From positions 496,001 through 560,000 of the forward strand of contig CAVQWH010000001.1 in assembly GCA_963717595.1 (NCBI GenBank): a DNA stretch of 64,000 nucleotides, read 5' to 3'. The notes beneath the pieces are model-generated. The model saw only the letters and a list, made by a program, of their open reading frames with translations. It was not told the DNA's origin and searched no databases. The translations under genes and the position numbers were made by a program. This DNA comes from CAVQWH01 sp963717595 (GTDB lineage: Bacteria; Patescibacteriota; Saccharimonadia; Saccharimonadales; Saccharimonadaceae). How positions within the stretch are numbered: the first letter of the stretch is position 1; each line of letters starts with the position of its first letter. Shown piece after piece: positions 15,551 to 24,171 of the stretch.

Positions 15551-16776
15551 TTGAGTTTTTATAAAAAGACAATTGCTGATTTACCTCTGGACAGTCAAGT
15601 AGTTTTAGTACGTGCTGACTACAATGTACCACTTGATGATGAAACAGGTAAGATTGCTAACGATTATAGAATTATCCAAAGCCTGCCTACCATAAGGCGT
15701 TTGCTGGATAGACACTGTACAGTAGTAATTTGTAGCCATCTGGCCGCCCTAAAGGCAAAAAAGTCCCTGAATTGACTTTAGAGCCAATTGCTAAACGCCT
15801 ACAAGAACTATTGAATAAAGATGTGAAGTTTGTGCCTGCAGCTACTGGCGATCAAGTTAGCCAAACAGTTAAAAACACCAGTAAGGGATCGGTAATTTTA
15901 CTGGAAAACCTGCGTTTTTATCCGGGTGAAGAAGCCAATGATGAGAAGTTTGCTAAAGCACTAGCTAAGAGCAGTCGTGCCCGTTATTTTGTCCAAGATG
16001 GCTTTGGTGTAGTGCATAGGAAGCATGCTAGCACTAGCGCCATCACACAGTTCTTGCCAAGCGTAGCAGGCCTCTTGATAGTAAAGGAATACAATCACAT
16101 TTTAGGAGCCATACATAATCCTAAAAGACCTCTGGTTACAATAATCGGCGGCGCAAAAATCCATGATAAGCTGCCGCTTATAAAGAGATTCATTGATTTT
16201 GCCGACGAAATAATAATCGGCGGCGCTGTAGCTAATTCGTTTTTGGCTTTTAAAGGCTATAAAATAGGCAAAAGTGATGTAGACAGAAGTTTAGACGATG
16301 TGATTGCCAATATTTATAAATTAGTCGAGAAAAAGGTCGGCGCTCAAAATGTTGATGACTTTCTTCTTTTGCCAAGTGACGTGGCAGTGTCTTTTAGTAA
16401 AGATCATACCGCTGAAAGGGATGAAATAAAGCTGGACGAAATCAAGCCGGATGAATTTATTTTAGATATGGGGCCTGAATCTATTGAATACACTACACAG
16501 AGAATCGAACAGGCAAAAACAGTAATCTGGAACGGCACACTTGGGCTTGCTGAGATTCCACAATTTGCTTACGGTTCCGCGCGGGTAGCTTTGAGTTTAG
16601 CAGAAAATTCCAACGTAACCTCAGTAATAGGCGGCGGTGACACGGCAGAATTTGTGCTGGACTGGGATGCAAAGAACGGCGGCAGCTTTACTCATGTATC
16701 GACTGGCGGGGGAGCTAGTTTAGAGTTAATGGCAGGCGAAAAGTTGCCAGGAGTTGAGGCGCTTATAAATGCGTAG
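15551..16776 (+). CDS. pgk: Phosphoglycerate kinase, frameshifted
   Basis: Transfers phosphate from 1,3-bisphosphoglycerate to ADP in glycolysis. The likely start is TTG 15551 (MSFYKK) behind AAGGTGGG. The first frame encodes VLVRADYNVPLDDETGKI and VVICSHL, then should read GRPKGKK; instead CTGGCC at 15740-15745 lacks one G, giving a stop at 15773-15775, and the correct frame resumes from VPELTLEPIAKRL onward through GGAKIHDKLPLI and the C-terminal GGGDTAEFVL and STGGGASLELMAG. Apart from the one missing base the protein is complete (about 408 residues). Since pgk is the only visible ATP-yielding step here and tpiA follows, a sequencing indel is more likely than a pseudogene. Confidence 0.92.
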
Positions 16777-16814
16777 TACACTAAATGGAAGAACAGCATA
16801 AGCAAAATAAGTAA

Positions 16815-17615
16815 ATGACCAGTAAAAACAAGACTTTAATCATCGGTAACTGGAAAATGCATCTTGATACTCATCAAGCCAGTTTGTATCTGCACTCTTT
16901 AAGCCAGAAAGTTCCGGTTCATAAAGACGTTGAGGTTGTGTTGTGCCCGACGCTTTTGAGTTTGCAAACACTGAGTTTACAGATTGATAGAAAGCAATTT
17001 AAACTTGGCGCGCAAAATTCTTATTGGCGTGACGAAGGTGCTTATACTGGTGAAGTTTCTGCAACTATGCTGCGCGGCGTAGTTGATTACATTTTGGTGG
17101 GTCATTCTGAAAGACGCCATATTTTTAATGAGATTGATAAAGACATCCGTGCCAAAGTTCAGGCAGTTTTACGAAATAGAATTACTCCTGTTTTGTGTGT
17201 TGGAGAAACTGCTACAGAACGCACTGCTAATGAAACCAAGCAAGTTTTACAAGATCAAGTTGCGGGAGGATTAGCTAATGTTACCTCTGATGAACTTTCT
17301 GATGTAGTGTTGGCCTACGAACCCGTATGGGCGATTGGTACAGGTGACAATGCTAAGCCTAGTGACATTGTTGAAGCATTTGGAATTATCCGCAGGGAAA
17401 TTTCTGATCTTTATGGTGACAAAGCTGCTAAAGACGTAAAAATACTTTATGGGGGCAGCGTGGATAAAGACAATGCCGCTGATTATTTAAAAGATAAAAA
17501 CGTAAACGGCTTATTAATAGGAGGTGCTAGTTTACAAGCTGAAACATTTTCGGAAATAGTTAAACAAGCTCATAAACTGCATAAAACTAGCAAAGCGAAA
17601 GGCGGTAAATCATGA
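16815..17615 (+). CDS. tpiA: Triosephosphate isomerase
   Basis: Interconverts glyceraldehyde-3-phosphate and dihydroxyacetone phosphate. Hallmarks: GNWKMH near the N-terminus with the catalytic lysine, GHSERR with the catalytic histidine, YEPVWAIGTG with the catalytic glutamate and flexible-loop start, and the phosphate-binding ILYGGSV and LIGGASL. The 266 residues include a short Lys-rich tail. It follows pgk by 38 bases and its stop TGA overlaps the next ATG by four bases (ATGA), so the three genes are coupled. The TGA stop also shows the standard code. Confidence 0.96.
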   Translation: MTSKNKTLIIGNWKMHLDTHQASLYLHSLSQKVPVHKDVEVVLCPTLLSLQTLSLQIDRKQFKLGAQNSYWRDEGAYTGEVSATMLRGVVDYILVGHSERRHIFNEIDKDIRAKVQAVLRNRITPVLCVGETATERTANETKQVLQDQVAGGLANVTSDELSDVVLAYEPVWAIGTGDNAKPSDIVEAFGIIRREISDLYGDKAAKDVKILYGGSVDKDNAADYLKDKNVNGLLIGGASLQAETFSEIVKQAHKLHKTSKAKGGKS

Positions 17616-18691
17616 ATCCAGATCCTGATTTGAATGAATTAGATAAAGCAGTTGACTCACTAGCTAATAACACTAGCAAAACTTCGCAGCCTAACAGTGG
17701 CGCGCAATCTAGTGGCAGTGATGATTCTAGCTCACCACTCAAGCCACATGCTAAAAAAGGCCGCTTTATGGATGTAGTTCATCCGTCAGCTGACATGACT
17801 TCTACCAGTGCCCCATCTGCCTCTGAGCCAGATGGGATAACTACTTCTTATGTTGGTAAAACCATAACACCGGCTAGTAAAGACGTAAAACCTGATCCTG
17901 TGCCTGAAAAGAACGTTGATGATTTGCCAGTAGTTAAACAGTTGTCACCAATTGAAGATGCAGATCCAAGCTCACTTGTAGCAACTCCGGATATCGCAGA
18001 AATTAAAAAGCCCGATCCGCTTGAAGAAGCTGCTAAGAAGGAGCGGGAAAGAGTGGCCCGAGACGGCGCAAAGCAACGCAAGGAAGAGCGTGAAGCGGAT
18101 AGTAAAAAGCCAAGTGCAGAAGATAAAGGTAAGCCCGAAGCTTCTGACGAAAGCTCCAAGACGAAGGATGAATCTAGTAAGAATAAAGCGGAAGAAAAGC
18201 CCTTATTCTTGGAAGGAGCCAAGGTTGAAAAGCGGCCTTTAGGTGCCTTTAACGATGACACTAAAAGCTCCGCGGAAGAAAATAACCGACCAGCTTTGAC
18301 TCTTAACGGTAAAGAAAAAGATGATGCACAAAAAGTTACCACTCCGCCTCCGCCGCCTGAATTCAATAAGGAAGTAGTTGCGCTGGAAGCTAGCGATGAA
18401 TCAAGTCTGGAAAGTGATGAATCTCCTAAGCTCCCCGAACACAAAAAAGAAAAAGATTTAAAGAAAAAAGAAGTAGAAAAACTATCTCTTCCCCCTCAGT
18501 ACAAGCAGGCCATCAAACAGAAAAGTGGTGACGCTCAGTCTTCTATCTACGAACCAGCTGTTTTTGATGCTTTTGCTGATAGTAACACACCATCTAGCAC
18601 TAAGCCTTGGATGTGGGCGATTATATTTTTAGGAATTATTGCGCTTGGCGTAGCTTTGGCGCTTGGCACATTCTTTGTGGTGGGGGATTAA
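17612..18691 (+). CDS. Disordered acidic protein with C-terminal membrane anchor
   Basis: A 359-residue protein of unknown function, translationally coupled to tpiA by an ATGA overlap. Most of it is Ser/Asp/Glu/Lys/Pro-rich and probably disordered, with long charged stretches around residues 130-200 and a PPPPPEF motif near 250. One hydrophobic segment close to the C-terminus (WMWAIIFLGIIALGVALALG) makes it a tail-anchored protein with the bulk in the cytoplasm. No catalytic motif is visible. It might be a membrane scaffold; the link with glycolytic genes may only be positional. Confidence 0.7.
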   Translation: MNPDPDLNELDKAVDSLANNTSKTSQPNSGAQSSGSDDSSSPLKPHAKKGRFMDVVHPSADMTSTSAPSASEPDGITTSYVGKTITPASKDVKPDPVPEKNVDDLPVVKQLSPIEDADPSSLVATPDIAEIKKPDPLEEAAKKERERVARDGAKQRKEEREADSKKPSAEDKGKPEASDESSKTKDESSKNKAEEKPLFLEGAKVEKRPLGAFNDDTKSSAEENNRPALTLNGKEKDDAQKVTTPPPPPEFNKEVVALEASDESSLESDESPKLPEHKKEKDLKKKEVEKLSLPPQYKQAIKQKSGDAQSSIYEPAVFDAFADSNTPSSTKPWMWAIIFLGIIALGVALALGTFFVVGD

Positions 18692-18735
18692 ACCACAACA
18701 GATTAGTTACATAGATTCTTGTACAATTTTAAATA

Positions 18736-20853
18736 ATGAGTCATATACTTGAAGGTCTCAATCCAGCCCAATCAGAGGCAGTGGTCAACTATGATGGACC
18801 ACTGTTGATTTTAGCTGGAGCTGGATCAGGTAAGACTAAGACCTTAACCCACCGTATAGCATATTTGTTGGCTGAAAAACACGTTGCTCCTAATCAAATC
18901 CTAGCTGTGACCTTCACTAACAAAGCCGCTAAAGAAATGCGCCAGCGGCTAGGCCACTTAGTTGGTGTACCTGGCGAAGAAAGGCATTTCATGCCCTGGA
19001 TGGGCACATTTCACTCGATTTGTGTTCGTATATTAAGGCGCGACGGCGAAAATATTAAAATACCAAAGAACTTTATTATTTACGACCAAGCCGACAGGCT
19101 AGGGGTCGTAAAGCAAGCTATGCGAGAGCTGGGAATAAGCGAAAAACAATTTACGCCACGAAGTATAGCCGGCATGATTAGCAGTGCTAAGAACGATCTG
19201 GTTACAACTCAAGAATTTGCCGCTAAAGCTAAGCTCCCTGCCCAAAAAGTGGCTGCTGACGTTTGGCCTCGTTACGAAAAGCTACGCCGCGAAGCTATGG
19301 CCTTAGATTTTGATGATTTGATAGCCGAGACAGTCCGCCTACTTTCTGAAGTTCAACCGATTAGAGAAAGCTACCGACAGCAATTTAAGTATATTTTAAT
19401 CGACGAGTATCAAGATACCAATGCGGCCCAGTATAGGCTTATAAAAACTTTGGTTAATGAGCAAAAAAATATCTGTGTAGTTGGCGATGACTGGCAATCC
19501 ATATATAGTTGGCGCGGCGCGGATTACACCAATATTCTTAATTTTGAAAAAGATTTTCCGGGAACTAAGGTGGTCAAATTAGAGCAGAATTATCGTTCTA
19601 CAAAACATATTCTAGATGCAGCACATCAGGTGATATCTAAAAATATTAATCGTTCTAACAAAAAACTTTGGACATCGGCAGACGGCGGTTTACCGGTGCA
19701 AGTTAGCGAAGTTTCAAGTGAGCAACACGAAGCAGAATCAGTTGTCTTAAAGATTTCTAGCGCTGTTAATATGCAAGCTCGCTGCTATAGAGACCACGCA
19801 GTTTTGTATCGCACGAATGCCCAGAGCCGAAGCCTGGAAGAAACTTTTGTGCGCTATAATATTCCATATCGAGTGGTTGGCGGAACGCGCTTTTATGACA
19901 GGGCGGAAATTAAGGACATCTTGGCTTACTTAAGATTGATATACCAGCCAAATGATAGAGCAAGTTTTTTAAGAATGGTCAATGTGCCTACTAGGGGGCT
20001 TGGCTCTACTTCAGTTGAGAAATTTTTAACTTGGCACGATAAAACTACAAAAGATATTATTACCAGCCTAAGCGAAGCCGAAACGTGTCCTGACGTGCAG
20101 CCTCGTGCACGTAAGCAGTTTGCGGAGCTAGGAGAAGCGATGCAGCGCTTAGCTTCAGAGAGTGAAAAGACACCTTTGCCAGAATTTATCGAACTAGTTA
20201 TTAGACGGTTTGGATATTTAGACTATTTAGCGGACGGCAGCCCGCAGGCCGAAGATCGTCAAGCTAACGTGAAGGAACTTATATCAGTAGCTAGAGAGTA
20301 TAGTCAACTAGGACTAGCTGGATTTTTAGAAGAAGTAGCCTTGATATCCGACCTCGATAGCTTAGACGAAAATAGCGATGCTGTGACTTTGATGACCCTT
20401 CACGCCGCTAAAGGCCTGGAGTTTCCAGTAGTTTTCATGACTGGTATGGAGGAGAGCATTTTTCCTCTTTCCAAGGCTCTATATGATGCTAGCGAAATGG
20501 AAGAAGAGCGGCGCCTTTGCTACGTGGGGATGACTAGAGCAAAGGAAGAGCTACATTTACTGGCTGCCCGATCACGGCTTATTTATGGAAACAGGCAGTA
20601 TAATCCACCATCCCAGTTTTTAAGCGATATTGACGGGAAAGCCTCTCTTTCTCCTGCCCAACCGCAAGACGACTTAACAGAGCCGCGTGTAGTTCCTGAA
20701 GGTATTGAGGTTAACGTGGGCGATAAAATTAAACATCGAATATTTGGAATAGGTAAGATCACTGCCATTGAAGGCACGACTGCAAGCGTGGAGTTTGCAG
20801 GACGAGGTCTGAAAAAACTAGATATGTCTTTTGCACCCGTGGAAAAGGTATAA
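18736..20853 (+). CDS. uvrD: UvrD/PcrA-family DNA helicase
   Basis: Superfamily 1A 3'-5' DNA helicase used in repair and replication restart. LNPAQSEAV Q-motif, Walker A AGAGSGKT (about 26-33), TFTNKAAKEM, Walker B ILIDEYQDTN, motif III VVGDDWQSIYSWRGAD, RTNAQSR, VTLMTLHAAKGLEFPVVF, and EERRLCYVGMTRAKEEL are all present. The 705-residue length is normal, and the short C-terminal Tudor-like tail (GDKIKHRIFGIGKI) is the PcrA/UvrD RNA-polymerase-binding type. A TACAAT -10 box ends 8 bases before ATG 18736. It overlaps the Nudix gene by one base, and with uvrA and uvrC elsewhere in the window it supports excision repair. Confidence 0.95.
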   Translation: MSHILEGLNPAQSEAVVNYDGPLLILAGAGSGKTKTLTHRIAYLLAEKHVAPNQILAVTFTNKAAKEMRQRLGHLVGVPGEERHFMPWMGTFHSICVRILRRDGENIKIPKNFIIYDQADRLGVVKQAMRELGISEKQFTPRSIAGMISSAKNDLVTTQEFAAKAKLPAQKVAADVWPRYEKLRREAMALDFDDLIAETVRLLSEVQPIRESYRQQFKYILIDEYQDTNAAQYRLIKTLVNEQKNICVVGDDWQSIYSWRGADYTNILNFEKDFPGTKVVKLEQNYRSTKHILDAAHQVISKNINRSNKKLWTSADGGLPVQVSEVSSEQHEAESVVLKISSAVNMQARCYRDHAVLYRTNAQSRSLEETFVRYNIPYRVVGGTRFYDRAEIKDILAYLRLIYQPNDRASFLRMVNVPTRGLGSTSVEKFLTWHDKTTKDIITSLSEAETCPDVQPRARKQFAELGEAMQRLASESEKTPLPEFIELVIRRFGYLDYLADGSPQAEDRQANVKELISVAREYSQLGLAGFLEEVALISDLDSLDENSDAVTLMTLHAAKGLEFPVVFMTGMEESIFPLSKALYDASEMEEERRLCYVGMTRAKEELHLLAARSRLIYGNRQYNPPSQFLSDIDGKASLSPAQPQDDLTEPRVVPEGIEVNVGDKIKHRIFGIGKITAIEGTTASVEFAGRGLKKLDMSFAPVEKV

Positions 20854-21329
20854 TGCGCCGCATTTATAATTATTTAGGAAAAGTAGCATATGCGGGCCTT
20901 TTTGTGAGCGCAGGGATTTGGCTTCGTCTTAGTAATTCCCGAAGAGTTAGAATTATGGTTTTTGACAAAAAAGACCGGCTACTTTTGCTGCGTAATTGGC
21001 TTGGGCCGCAAAACTGGGCGCTACCAGGGGGCGGGTGTAGATATCTGGAGACAGACCAAGCAGCAGCCGTAAGAGAACTGTATGAAGAAACTGGCATTAA
21101 AGTTGATGCAAAACAGCTGAAGTTTGTGTATGAATATAAACACCCTGGTTTAGGCTACGCTGCACCAGTTTATACTGTTAAAATTAATAAGGTGGTTGAG
21201 TCTAAACCGATTAAGAGAATTAACAAGTTAGAAATCATTGACCAAGCATGGTTTAAAGCCGGCGATATACCAAAAGAAAGTCCGCAAGTAAAAGAAGCCC
21301 TTAGGCAGTTGCAGGCAGCGGACAAATAA
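20853..21329 (+). CDS. Nudix hydrolase with N-terminal hydrophobic segment
   Basis: A 158-residue Nudix protein. The Nudix box is exact: G-x5-E-x7-REUxEExGU is met by GGCRYLE...RELYEETGI around residues 58-80, which binds Mg2+ and cleaves nucleoside diphosphates linked to another moiety. The first 30 residues include a hydrophobic stretch (YAGLFVSAGIWLRL), which may be a membrane anchor or an extra strand. The substrate cannot be deduced; clean-up of damaged nucleotides would fit the upstream helicase gene, with which it overlaps by one base. Confidence 0.88.
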   Translation: MRRIYNYLGKVAYAGLFVSAGIWLRLSNSRRVRIMVFDKKDRLLLLRNWLGPQNWALPGGGCRYLETDQAAAVRELYEETGIKVDAKQLKFVYEYKHPGLGYAAPVYTVKINKVVESKPIKRINKLEIIDQAWFKAGDIPKESPQVKEALRQLQAADK

Positions 21330-21374
21330 GCTATACTAATCGCCAGCCACATTGTTTTGGCGTTTGTTTGTTTT

Positions 21375-22505
21375 ATGACATATAGTGTTGAGAAATTACG
21401 GGTCCGTTACAGAGCGGTAGCTGCCTTTTGCGCTAGCCTAGCCGGTCTTTTGTTATTTATGGTAGCTGCTCAAAGTCTCGTTAGCAGCGTACAGGCTGTA
21501 AATGGCAAAGTCGTTACTATTCACGACCAAAACAAAGAAAAAATCGTAATTACTAAATCGAAAACAGTAGCCGACGCGCTTAAAAACGCCCACATCTCTC
21601 TCAATAAAGCCGACGTTGTAGAACCTAGTTTAAACACCCAAATAGTCAGTAGCCACTACCAGATAAACGTTTATCGCGCTTATCCGGTGTTGATTGTTGA
21701 TGGTCTAGCCGAGTCACGAATTACCACCGCTTACCAAGATGCTGATCAGATTACTCAGGCTGCCCATATTAAGCTTTATGACGAAGACAAAACTACCTTG
21801 ACTCAAATCAATGATCCTTTACAAGGTGGTGGAGCTGGTCTGAAACTGACTATTGAGCGGGCTACGCCGTTTAATCTTGTTTTATATGGCCAAACTGTGA
21901 CCGCTCGCACTCAAGCCAAGACAGTTGGCGACATGCTTCAAGAAAAGGGCGTCAAGCTTGGCAAAAAAGATCAGGTTTCTGTGCCGCTAAATACTCCGAT
22001 TCAAAAAGGCATGAAGGTTGAAGTTTGGAGAAATGGTAAGCAGACTGTGACTCGTGAAGAAACAGTTGCATTTCCTGTTAAGCAAATTCAAGACCTTGAT
22101 AGGCCCGTTGGCTATCATTCAGTTCAAACCCCAGGTGTCCCCGGTAAGCAAACAGTTACCTACGAAATTATTGTTAAAAATGGCAAGGAAGTCAGTAGAA
22201 AAGTCATTCAACGGGTAATTACTCAACAACCAAAACAACAGGTTGAGGTTATAGGTGCTAAGCCAAGCTTTAGCGGCGGCCTTGCTGGGGCTATGACTAA
22301 GCTAAGAGGTTGTGAATCTGGTGGCAATTATGCCAACAAAAATAATCCACTTTATCGTGGCGCGTATCAGTTTAGCTACAGCACGTGGGGCGACTTTGGC
22401 GGTTACTATGATCCTGCTGATGCTCCGCCCGCCGTGCAAGACAAAGCCGCCTTACAGCTTTACCAAAGAAGCGGCTGGTCCCCTGGGGATGTGCAAGCAT
22501 ATTAG
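21375..22505 (+). CDS. Resuscitation-promoting-factor-like protein (DUF348-G5-Rpf)
   Basis: The start is ATG 21375 (MTYSVEKLRV) in preference to the upstream TTG. The 376-residue protein has one N-terminal membrane helix (signal or anchor), two to three DUF348 repeats (VVTIHDQNKEKIVITKSKTV, TVTARTQAKTVGDMLQEKGV), a G5 domain (QTPGVPGKQTVTYEIIVKNG), and a C-terminal lysozyme-like Rpf domain with CESGGNYA, YRGAYQFSYSTW and the usual tail up to WSPGDVQAY. Rpf domains cut peptidoglycan. In an epibiont it could remodel its own wall or act on the actinobacterial host wall; which cannot be told. The domain layout is the same as actinobacterial RpfB. Confidence 0.92.
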   Translation: MTYSVEKLRVRYRAVAAFCASLAGLLLFMVAAQSLVSSVQAVNGKVVTIHDQNKEKIVITKSKTVADALKNAHISLNKADVVEPSLNTQIVSSHYQINVYRAYPVLIVDGLAESRITTAYQDADQITQAAHIKLYDEDKTTLTQINDPLQGGGAGLKLTIERATPFNLVLYGQTVTARTQAKTVGDMLQEKGVKLGKKDQVSVPLNTPIQKGMKVEVWRNGKQTVTREETVAFPVKQIQDLDRPVGYHSVQTPGVPGKQTVTYEIIVKNGKEVSRKVIQRVITQQPKQQVEVIGAKPSFSGGLAGAMTKLRGCESGGNYANKNNPLYRGAYQFSYSTWGDFGGYYDPADAPPAVQDKAALQLYQRSGWSPGDVQAY

Positions 22506-22553
22506 GCTTACCAGATATTTATAGATAAAAATTAAAATATAAATGGAGGAATT

Positions 22554-22661
22554 ATGAAACATCGTTTTGATGGTTACAATCACATAGTTCGTTTAGAACG
22601 TGGCGAAAAGTTAAGCCGCTCTCAGAGTAAAGATATCGGTCTAAAGTTGTTGGATGTGTAA
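22554..22661 (+). CDS. Tiny ORF, 35 aa, possible truncated PPC-domain protein
   Basis: ATG 22554 follows a near-perfect TGGAGGAATT ribosome site, unusually strong for this genome. The 35-residue product includes YNHIVRLERGEKLSRSQ, which resembles the first strand of PPC/DUF296 DNA-binding proteins, but the rest of such a domain (over 100 residues) is absent. It may be a true small protein, the residue of a deleted gene, or an upstream ORF coupling translation into rsmA, whose TTG start is three bases after its stop. Confidence 0.5.
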   Translation: MKHRFDGYNHIVRLERGEKLSRSQSKDIGLKLLDV

Positions 22662-22664
22662 GTT

Positions 22665-23458
22665 TTGACTAGTCCTAACAAAAATCTCGGCCAACACTGG
22701 CTTCGCGATCGCGAAACTTTAACTAAAATTGCCAGCTATGCGGAGATTAAGGGCGAAGATATAGTTTTAGAGGTTGGCTGGGCCTCGGGACTCTAACTAG
22801 CGTCTTGTTAAGCCAAGCCAAAAAAGTTTTTGCTGTAGAGTTTGATGAAAACCTAGCAAACAAACTTGTCGGCCAATTTCCAGGTAAGAATTTAGAAATT
22901 ATTACTAGCGACATTTTATCTTTTGACCTTAGAAATCTGCCCGCTGACTACAAAGTGGTTGCCAATATTCCTTACTACATTACAAATAAAATCGTCCAGC
23001 TATTTATAAGCGCAAAAAATAAGCCTTCCGTGGTAGTTTTACTAGTGCAAAAAGAAGTTGCTCAGCGCTTGGCCGCAAAGCCTGGTGACATGAGCGTTCT
23101 GTCAGTTAGCGCCCAGCTTTTTGCTGAAGTTTCTTTAGGTGAAGTTATCGGCGCCGAATTTTTCTCTCCTGCGCCTAAAGTTGATAGCCAAGTTGTTATT
23201 TTAAAACCCAGGCTTAAACCGCTATTTTCAGATTTAGACGAAAAGCTGTTTTTCAAGCTGGTAAAGGCCGGCTTCTCAGCCAAACGTAAAAAACTTCGTT
23301 CTTCACTTTCAGGTGGACTTCGTATCAGTAAAGAGGACGCAGAAAATCTATTAGAAGAGATCCAAATAGATCCCAATAGCCGCGCTGAAATGTTATCATT
23401 AACAGAGTGGTATAAACTAACCAAAGCCTATGGCTTAAGAGGATCGCATGATAGCTAA
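22665..23458 (+). CDS. rsmA: 16S rRNA dimethyladenosine transferase RsmA (KsgA), frameshifted
   Basis: Dimethylates two adenines in helix 45 of 16S rRNA. Start TTG 22665 gives MTSPNKNLGQHWLRD, the family N-terminus. The SAM-binding motif EVG-x-GLGTLT is broken: one base is missing near 22776-22780 (GGCTGG), producing a stop at 22794-22796, while the correct frame goes on with TLTSVLLSQAKKVFAVE, then ANIPYYIT (catalytic NIPY) and FSPAPKVDS. Without the indel it is about 264 residues, full length. Its end overlaps the next gene by 11 bases. A sequencing indel is the simplest explanation, though ksgA is dispensable in many bacteria. Confidence 0.92.
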
Positions 23459-24152
23459 AGATCAGCCAACTATATTTAACGGTCAAATCATTGCAGCAAC
23501 GTCTTCACGTAAAGAGGGCAATATGAAGTTTGGCCTTAGCGAGTCTGACGAACAAGTTCGCGAGAATCGCCGTGAATTTTTTAAGAAAGCTGGCGTAGCT
23601 GAAGATCAAGTAACCTTAGTAAGCCTAGACTTAGAAAACAGTGACTACGCCCGTTATCACACGCTAGATTCTAGTGAAAAGGGCGCTGGCATTACTAAAC
23701 AGGCTCTTGGAGTAGTCGATGCTTTGGCAACCAACCAACCCGGTCATGCCATGTTCCTGCCGATTGCAGACTGTATCGGGGCAATCCTTTATGACCCTAA
23801 AAGAAAAGTTTTAATGGTCTCACATTTGGGTCGCCACAGTACGGAAATCTATGGTGCTACTAAGAGTGTAGAATATCTACAAAAAGAATTTGGTTGCGAG
23901 CCAAAAGATATTTTAGTTTGGCTAAGCCCAGCCGTCGGCTCGGCTGAATATCCACTTTTTGCGTTTGAAGGAAGAAGCTTGCACGACGTGAATAAAGAAC
24001 ACTTTTTAAGTGCGGGAATTAAGCCCGGGCATATAGAAATTTCCTCTGCTAATACTGCATCCCATGAGCACTATCCTTCGCATAGTCAGCACATCAAAGG
24101 CAAGCCAAACAAAAACGGCCGTTTTGCGATTGTAGCCATGATGCCCGAATAA
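23448..24152 (+). CDS. YfiH-type laccase-domain protein
   Basis: A 234-residue protein of the multicopper-oxidoreductase-like YfiH family (also called PgeF/LACC1; reported as purine nucleoside phosphorylases or amidases acting on peptidoglycan precursors). The key metal-site residues are seen in GVVDALATNQPG, LPIADCIGAILYD and VSHLGRHSTE, with the final histidines in the C-terminal half. The usual HxGWRG is replaced by HLGRHS, so it belongs to a divergent branch. Its start overlaps rsmA by 11 bases, implying coupled expression. Confidence 0.8.
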   Translation: MIAKDQPTIFNGQIIAATSSRKEGNMKFGLSESDEQVRENRREFFKKAGVAEDQVTLVSLDLENSDYARYHTLDSSEKGAGITKQALGVVDALATNQPGHAMFLPIADCIGAILYDPKRKVLMVSHLGRHSTEIYGATKSVEYLQKEFGCEPKDILVWLSPAVGSAEYPLFAFEGRSLHDVNKEHFLSAGIKPGHIEISSANTASHEHYPSHSQHIKGKPNKNGRFAIVAMMPE

Positions 24153-24155
24153 GTT

Positions 24156-24164
24156 TGATAAACT
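24156..24164 (+). promoter_or_regulatory. Extended -10 TGaTAAACT, leaderless metG
   Basis: TGATAAACT ends 7 bases before the metG ATG at 24172, so transcription should begin on or next to the start codon. Confidence 0.6.
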
Positions 24165-24171
24165 AGAAAAG

